DNA from: an uncultured Clostridia bacterium
GTDB taxonomy: Bacteria > Bacillota > Clostridia > TANB77 > UBA1234
DNA: 9,986 nucleotides
NCBI GenBank assembly: GCA_934149405.1
Contig: CAKPEV010000012.1
Span: 1 to 9,986 of the forward strand
Reading direction: 5' to 3'
A program made the position numbers and the translations under genes. The notes beneath the pieces are model-generated. The model searched no databases. It saw nothing but the letters and a program-made list of their open reading frames with translations, and was not told the DNA's origin. Positions 6,567 to 9,986 of the stretch are shown here, piece after piece (the first letter of the stretch is position 1; every line of letters begins with the position of its first letter).

Positions 6567-7671
6567 TTACTTTATTAAAGATTTCAAATAAGCATTTATA
6601 AATTCATTTATTTCACCATTCATTACAGCTTCTACATTTCCTGTTTCATAATTTGTTCTATGATCTTTTACCATTGTATATGGGCAAAATACGTATGAAC
6701 GAATTTGACTTCCCCAAGCAATTTCTCTTTGGACACCCTTTAAATCTTCTATCTTTTCTTTATTTTCTCTCTCTTTTAATTCTAAAAGTTTAGATTTTAA
6801 CATCTTCATTGCTGTTTCTCTGTTTTGTATTTGTGAACGTTGAGTCTGACAAGAAACAACTATATTTGTTGGTATATGAGTTATTCTTATTGCAGATTCT
6901 GTTTTATTTACGTGCTGTCCACCAGCCCCACTTGAACGATAAGTATCTACTCTTAAATCCTCCGGATTTATTATAACTTCTACATCATCTGAAATCTCAG
7001 GTATTACCTCGACTGATGCAAAAGATGTATGTCTTCTACCTGCAGAATCAAAAGGAGAAATTCTTACTAATCTATGTACGCCACTTTCGCCTTTTAAATA
7101 ACCATAGCTATTTTCACCTGAAACACTAAAAGTAACACTTTTTAAACCTGCACCATCACCTTCTAAATAATCAAGTTCTTCTAACTTGTAATCGTTTTTT
7201 TCAGCCCACATAGAATACATTCTATAAAGCATTTCTGCCCAATCTTGTGCTTCAGTTCCACCTGCACCTGGATGAATTGTAATTATTGCATTATCCTTAT
7301 CATGTTTACCAGAAAGTAAACTTCCAACTTCTAGATTATCTATTTTTTTAGATAATTTCTTCACATTGCCTTTTACTTCTGGAACAACACTCTCGTCATT
7401 TGCTTCATTGCCAAGTTCGATAAGAACCATTGTATCAGAAAGCATATTATATATATCTTCAAATTTCGTTACGCTGTTTTTTAATGTTTTTATTTCTTGT
7501 AATACCTTAGTTGATTTTTCCGTATCTTGCCAAAAATCGTTGTCTTTTGTTTTTTCTTCTAGTTCGACGATTTTATTTTTCTTGCCATCGATGTCAAAGA
7601 GAATCCCTTAATTCATTTAGCTTTTTCTCATATTCTTTAAGTGTTAGATTTGCTTCTTCTAACTCTAGCAT
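6567..7671 (-). CDS. prfB: Peptide chain release factor 2 (RF2), 367 aa, made by programmed +1 frameshift
   Basis: RF2 recognises UGA and UAA in the ribosomal A site and triggers peptide release. The first frame runs from ATG 7671 (AGAAGGA at 7681-7687, 9-nt spacing) for 25 codons to an in-frame TGA at 7594-7596. Skipping T7596 joins it to the second frame (7595 down to 6567), giving 25 + 342 residues. In this numbering the stop-codon recognition tripeptide SPF is at 205-207 and the catalytic GGQ at 250-252, exactly as in Escherichia coli RF2, confirming the join and the SPF (RF2) rather than PxT (RF1) type. An annotation starting at internal ATG 7445 would lose the first 75 residues. It has its own promoter and is monocistronic. 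Expression is autoregulated: low RF2 slows termination at the TGA and favours the shift. Confidence 0.98.
7593..7609 (-). other. prfB: Programmed +1 frameshift site of prfB
   Basis: On the - strand the slippery sequence CTTTGAC occupies 7599-7593, with the TGA at codon 26. The internal Shine-Dalgarno-like AAGGGA (7604-7609) precedes the CTT codon in the same register as the AGGGGG of the E. coli site. Downstream codons in the +1 frame continue as conserved RF2 sequence, and zero-frame translation would end after 25 residues. Confidence 0.96.
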
Positions 7672-7702
7672 TAAATCACATCCTTCTAAATATTGTTTAT
7701 TT

Positions 7703-7731
7703 ATTATATTACAAATTACCAAATGTTGCAA
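7703..7731 (-). promoter_or_regulatory. prfB promoter
   Basis: On the - strand TTGCAA (7726-7731) is followed after 17 nt by a perfect TATAAT (7703-7708). The predicted start near 7696 leaves a leader of about 25 nt with the AGAAGGA ribosome binding site. Confidence 0.85.
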
Positions 7732-7760
7732 TCTCATATATTGTTCATCTATCAAAACAT

Positions 7761-7802
7761 AAAAAGCATGATGTAGAGAAATCTCTCTATATCATGCTTT
7801 TT
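7761..7802 (-). terminator. Strong terminator of the 118-aa gene
   Basis: Positions 7761-7779 pair with 7784-7802 in an uninterrupted 19-bp stem (one G-T pair) closed by a 4-nt loop. The outer arms are A5 and T5, so on the - strand the stem ends in a U-tract; the structure could also stop transcription from the other side. It lies 14 nt after the 118-aa gene stop and insulates prfB from it. Confidence 0.9.
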
Positions 7803-7816
7803 ATATTAGGGTTTGA

Positions 7817-8173
7817 CTACTTGCAACTCTCGACTATTTCTTTTAGCCCTACCAGTGAATAATAAGACCAAGTGGGAATATCCTCATCTAACTTTAAGGT
7901 TCTTTGCCGTCTGAAAGCCTCTTGTAGTGCTACGAAGCGACGTTCTGATAATCGCTGCCACTCCATTATATTTTGGACAAATTCATATATGTCCCAATTA
8001 TACACGGAGCCGTTTGCTGCCCTAACGGTTAAGTACAAATTTGCTGGAATAAGATATCCGGTTCCATCTTCAGTTTCAACCGCATTTACCGGAATAACAC
8101 CGTTGCAGATGTCACTCTTAGAGAGACGTCTACCTTTAACCCAATTTAACCGTAAAAAAGTAACTTCCATCAT
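7817..8173 (-). CDS. Orphan hypothetical protein, 118 aa, in a self-contained cassette
   Basis: I do not recognise this protein. AGGAGGA at 8181-8187 is 7 nt from ATG 8173; a second ATG follows directly (8168-8170). Residues 1-60 look beta-rich, with a GTGYLIP turn (37-43) and YLTV strand (47-50). Residues 61-92 form a probable amphipathic helix rich in tryptophan and arginine (EFVQNIMEWQRLSERR, then EAFRRQR), and a short C-terminal helix follows. It has no membrane segment or signal peptide. G+C is about 41% against roughly 27-32% in prfB and rhuM, and CGT/CGC codons are common, suggesting recent acquisition. It has its own extended -10 promoter and a 19-bp terminator, and no partner gene, like a phage 'moron'. 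The arginine-rich helix could bind nucleic acid, but this is only inference. Confidence 0.85.
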   Translation of the reverse strand: MMEVTFLRLNWVKGRRLSKSDICNGVIPVNAVETEDGTGYLIPANLYLTVRAANGSVYNWDIYEFVQNIMEWQRLSERRFVALQEAFRRQRTLKLDEDIPTWSYYSLVGLKEIVESCK

Positions 8174-8231
8174 TGTGGAGTCCTCCTGTATGAAAATTTT
8201 ATATTTTATAAACTTAATGTTTACGTTGTGT

Positions 8232-8259
8232 ATTATATCACGTCGACATAAAAAGTCAA
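8232..8259 (-). promoter_or_regulatory. Strong promoter of the 118-aa gene
   Basis: On the - strand TTGACT (8254-8259) is followed after 16 nt by a perfect TATAAT (8232-8237), with TGA directly upstream giving an extended -10. The spacer contains the palindrome GTCGAC (8242-8247). The start is predicted near 8225, leaving a leader of about 50 nt. The first 14 nt, TTGACTTTTTATGT, are identical to the promoter at 6159-6172 on the other strand. Confidence 0.88.
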
Positions 8260-8324
8260 TATTTTTTCAATTTTTGTACATAGCGATAGTAATAATATCA
8301 TTTTGTATTTATTTAAATACAAAA

Positions 8325-8350
8325 ATAGGGGCTGTAAAAAAAGTCTCTAT
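8325..8350 (-). terminator. Terminator of the rhuM unit, overlapping the original stop codon
   Basis: ATAGGGGCT (8325-8333) pairs with AGTCTCTAT (8342-8350) over 9 bp with two G-T pairs and an 8-nt loop; on the - strand it is followed by TTTTTG. The hairpin includes the ancestral TAG of rhuM (8347-8349), not the premature TAA 120 nt earlier, which supports the longer frame being the original gene. A second, AT-only hairpin follows (8301-8310 with 8315-8324). Confidence 0.7.
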
Positions 8351-8466
8351 TCACTCTTTGCTTTATCATCAATTTTATTACTTATTGCTTTTAAAGTTTC
8401 TAAATACTCTTTTTCCACTGGACTTATTGTTTTTACTTGATATTTCTTATATTCATCTTTAGCCTT
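8347..8466 (-). pseudogene. Severed C-terminal tail of the rhuM gene
   Basis: After the TAA at 8467-8469 the same reading frame stays open for 39 more codons, beginning KAKDEYKKYQVKTISPVEKE, to TAG at 8347-8349. The translation is lysine-rich and helical, joins smoothly to the preceding sequence, and shows no frameshift. It has no start codon or ribosome binding site of its own, so it is probably not translated. Confidence 0.75.
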
Positions 8467-9357
8467 TTATATTGCTTTATTATGACTAATTGCACCTGCA
8501 CCAACAAGTAGCTTTTCTCCTGTACTAGAAAGGATTGTATCCAGTTGCTTAATATAATCATCCATATGCATTGGATTATGTCTAATTGCTTGTATTTCAG
8601 CAAAATCAAAATATCCAGATACTAAATTATTTAAAATTTTTAATTCTTCTTCTGTTAAATAATTTTTAGCAATTATAACATCACTCATTACTGGCAAATC
8701 ACCTTTAAAAGTAGTTAATCCCATAAAAGGTTTATCAGAATTTGCTCTTTCATATATTACTTCAGGTGCTGTGTGTCCGTGGGCAGCGAAATGAAGTTTA
8801 TTTTGAACAATTTTAAAAAATTCAATTGATTTACTGTCTTTAGGATCATAATCTATGGAAGTTGCATACAAATCAAGGACTTGTCTATATAATACTTTTT
8901 CTGATGACCTAATATCCTTAATTCTAGCAAGTAATTCTTTCCAATAATTACCTCCACCATTACATTTAAGTCTTTCATCGTCCATAGTGAAGCCTTTAAT
9001 CATATATTCTTTTAATCGTTCAGTCGCCCACCTTCTAAAATTAGTAGCAACTTTTGATTTTATTCTATATCCTAAAGATATAATCATATCTAAATTGTAA
9101 TATTTAACTCTTCTTTCAACTTTTCGGTTGCCTTCTTTTTGAACTGTCAAGAATTCCTTGACAGTTGAATTTATGTCTAATTCTTCTTCATCAAAGATAT
9201 TTTTAATATGCAAACTTATATTTTGTTTAGTCGTATCATATAAGTCAGCCATCTGTTGTTGTGATAACCATACTGTTTCATCTTCAAGTTTTACATCTAT
9301 TTTTGTCGTTCCATCATCAGTTTGATAAATTACAATATTATTGTTATTTTCTTCCAT
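8467..9357 (-). CDS. RhuM-family protein, truncated by a premature stop (296 of ~336 aa)
   Basis: RhuM-family proteins are common in genomic islands and prophages; their biochemical role is not settled. GGAGG (9365-9369) is 7 nt from ATG 9357. Residues 30-52 (WLSQQQMADLYDTTKQNISL) look like a winged or helix-turn-helix DNA-binding element. Family-typical blocks follow: YYNLDMIISLGYRIKS (87-102), FRRWATERLKEYMIKGF (107-123), an IRSSEKVLYRQVLDLYATSI block (149-168), and NKLHFAAHGHTAPEVIYERA (186-205). The frame ends in TAA directly after SHNKAI, but the same frame continues for 39 codons. One G-to-T change (GAA to TAA) explains this. All core blocks are upstream of the stop, so the truncated protein may keep some function. 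A tyrosine recombinase fragment lies upstream, in keeping with a mobile setting. Confidence 0.92.
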   Translation of the reverse strand: MEENNNNIVIYQTDDGTTKIDVKLEDETVWLSQQQMADLYDTTKQNISLHIKNIFDEEELDINSTVKEFLTVQKEGNRKVERRVKYYNLDMIISLGYRIKSKVATNFRRWATERLKEYMIKGFTMDDERLKCNGGGNYWKELLARIKDIRSSEKVLYRQVLDLYATSIDYDPKDSKSIEFFKIVQNKLHFAAHGHTAPEVIYERANSDKPFMGLTTFKGDLPVMSDVIIAKNYLTEEELKILNNLVSGYFDFAEIQAIRHNPMHMDDYIKQLDTILSSTGEKLLVGAGAISHNKAI

Positions 9358-9386
9358 TGTTATACCTCCATTTCTATTAGATTTTA

Positions 9387-9423
9387 AAAGGTGTCAACAA
9401 ATATAATCATTGTTCACACCTTT
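9387..9423. promoter_or_regulatory. 14-bp dyad upstream of rhuM, possible operator
   Basis: AAAGGTGTCAACAA (9387-9400) is the inverted repeat of TTGTTCACACCTTT (9410-9423) with a single mismatch and a 9-nt AT spacer (9401-9409). It lies 30-66 nt before the rhuM start codon. The left arm includes TTGACA on the - strand (9392-9397), but no good -10 follows at the right distance, so the rhuM promoter itself is unclear. The position and symmetry suit a dimeric regulator, perhaps RhuM itself through its N-terminal helix-turn-helix; the second idea is inference. Confidence 0.55.
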
Positions 9424-9516
9424 ATTTTACTACATATTTTTAATATTTTGTGGACAAGTTATAAAACTTGAACCAATTTATAATTTTTATAATTATTAGT
9501 TTTCCATTATTTTATG

Positions 9517-9709
9517 CTACTTTCCACAGCATTGTTTGTATTTTTTCCCCGACCCACATGTTGTAGGAACTCCCATATTTATAATATTATTGATATTTCA
9601 AGGCTTTACCGTCTTGGTAATCTATTATATTTATAATATTTATAGTATTTTTGTTATTATAAATATTTCTCTATTGCAAACAATGTTTGCATTCATTTAC
9701 TAAGGCCAT
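9517..9709 (-). pseudogene. Decayed small gene with a SEC-C-like cysteine motif
   Basis: On the - strand, codons at 9576-9520 read MGVPTTCGSGKKYKQCCGK, ending in TAG (9517-9519). CGSGKKYKxCCGK is the hallmark of SEC-C zinc-binding tails (usual form CPCGSGKKYKKCCG), but the first cysteine of the usual CxC pair is missing. In frame upstream there are only seven codons before a TGA (9598-9600). Further upstream another frame begins at ATG 9709 with MALVNECKHCLQ and stops at TAG (9671-9673); the CxxC start recalls zinc-ribbon proteins. Together with the promoter at 9764-9792, this suggests a short metal-binding protein broken by stops and frameshifts. The SEC-C part is convincing; the assignment of the N-terminal piece to the same gene is inference. 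Confidence 0.45.
9675..9691. repeat. Perfect 7-bp palindrome with 3-nt centre
   Basis: TGCAAAC (9675-9681), AAT, GTTTGCA (9685-9691) is a perfect dyad in the 5' part of the decayed gene, downstream of the promoter at 9764-9792. A second hairpin, AATGTGC (9736-9742) with GCACATT (9756-9762), overlaps the predicted transcription start. Either could be an operator. The rest of 9424-9674 is AT-rich, apart from the SEC-C fragment and a 5-bp TTACC/GGTAA hairpin (9606-9620). Confidence 0.5.
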
Positions 9710-9763
9710 TATATTCTCTATATATAACAAATGCCAATGTGCGTTTTCTATTTTTGCACATTT

Positions 9764-9792
9764 ATTATACTATAAATATTTATTTTTATCAA
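9764..9792 (-). promoter_or_regulatory. Promoter of the decayed SEC-C gene
   Basis: On the - strand TTGATA (9787-9792) is followed after 17 nt by a perfect TATAAT (9764-9769). It lies 14 nt after the integrase stop codon and directs transcription leftwards towards the SEC-C remnant and rhuM. It could now supply read-through to rhuM, which lacks an obvious promoter of its own. Confidence 0.7.
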
Positions 9793-9805
9793 TGGATCTG
9801 TCGGA

Positions 9806-9986
9806 TTATTCATATTTAATAATTTCTTCTATAATTTCAGATTTTGTTATTTTATCAAAAACATCAGTTGCTAGTCGTCTAGATTTTTCTGTACTTGAAA
9901 TATAATAATTTTCCGTTGTTTCTACATTTCTATGTCCAAGTATATCAGCAACATCTCTTATCTCAATTCCATTAGTTAATATCTTA
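9806..9986 (-). CDS. Tyrosine recombinase / phage-type integrase, C-terminal 60 residues (gene continues past the window)
   Basis: Tyrosine recombinases cut and rejoin DNA through a covalent 3'-phosphotyrosine intermediate. The visible part reads GIEIRDVADILGHRNVETTE followed by NYY: this is the conserved C-terminal box with the late active-site histidine (LGH) and, nine residues later, the nucleophilic tyrosine (first Y of NYY). A lysine-rich helical tail follows and ends in TAA at 9806-9808. The frame is open to the window edge, so the N-terminal domain and the other catalytic residues cannot be judged. It is probably the integrase of an integrative element whose cargo includes the genes to its left, but no attachment site can be identified in the window. 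Confidence 0.9.
   Translation of the reverse strand, partial: KILTNGIEIRDVADILGHRNVETTENYYISSTEKSRRLATDVFDKITKSEIIEEIIKYE

Noticed and set aside
7872..8462. 196-codon + strand frame across the 118-aa gene, its promoter and the rhuM tail
   Set aside because: It runs through a promoter, two terminator hairpins and two genes of the opposite strand and lacks a ribosome binding site.
9687..9905. 72-codon + strand frame overlapping the integrase end
   Set aside because: Antisense to the conserved recombinase box and crossing the promoter at 9764-9792; no initiation signals.

Overview
The window comes from a low-GC (about 30% G+C in most genes) Gram-positive bacterium, most likely a Clostridia-type Firmicute. 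The evidence is a PolC-type replicative polymerase, long-form HPF, strong AGGAGG ribosome binding sites, consensus sigma-A promoters, and an RF2 gene with the classical UGA frameshift. An intact RF2, and TGA used as the stop of the first gene, argue for the standard bacterial code.

Layout. 1-593: an orphan 123-aa gene on the + strand with a terminator shared with the facing gene. 594-5822 (- strand): polC, then a DUF1294 membrane protein with its own promoter, then long hpf; the last two probably share a transcript. 5823-6566: a long intergenic region that is not empty. It holds the polC promoter, a ~223-nt near-continuous hairpin, and a separate strong promoter to terminator unit on the + strand whose only good ORF is a 23-codon hydrophobic peptide behind a structured leader with a duplicated hairpin. 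6567-7671 (- strand): prfB in two frames joined by a +1 frameshift at codon 26, with its own promoter and terminator. 7741-8259 (- strand): a self-contained cassette, with strong promoter, 118-aa orphan gene of clearly higher G+C (about 41%) and a 19-bp terminator stem. 8325-9357 (- strand): a RhuM-family gene broken by one in-frame TAA close to its C-terminus. 9358-9805: a dyad upstream of rhuM, the remains of a small cysteine-motif (SEC-C) gene with a good promoter, and two palindromes. 9806-9986 (- strand): the C-terminal 60 residues of a tyrosine recombinase that continues beyond the window.

The left two thirds is conserved housekeeping (replication, ribosome hibernation, translation termination). 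From about 7.7 kb rightwards the content is accessory: orphan cassette, rhuM, decayed gene and integrase. This looks like the edge of an integrated or decaying mobile island. The best candidates for something undescribed are the small transcription unit at 6159-6417, the long hairpin beside it at 5928-6150, and the 118-aa cassette. None has a function that can be assigned from sequence alone.
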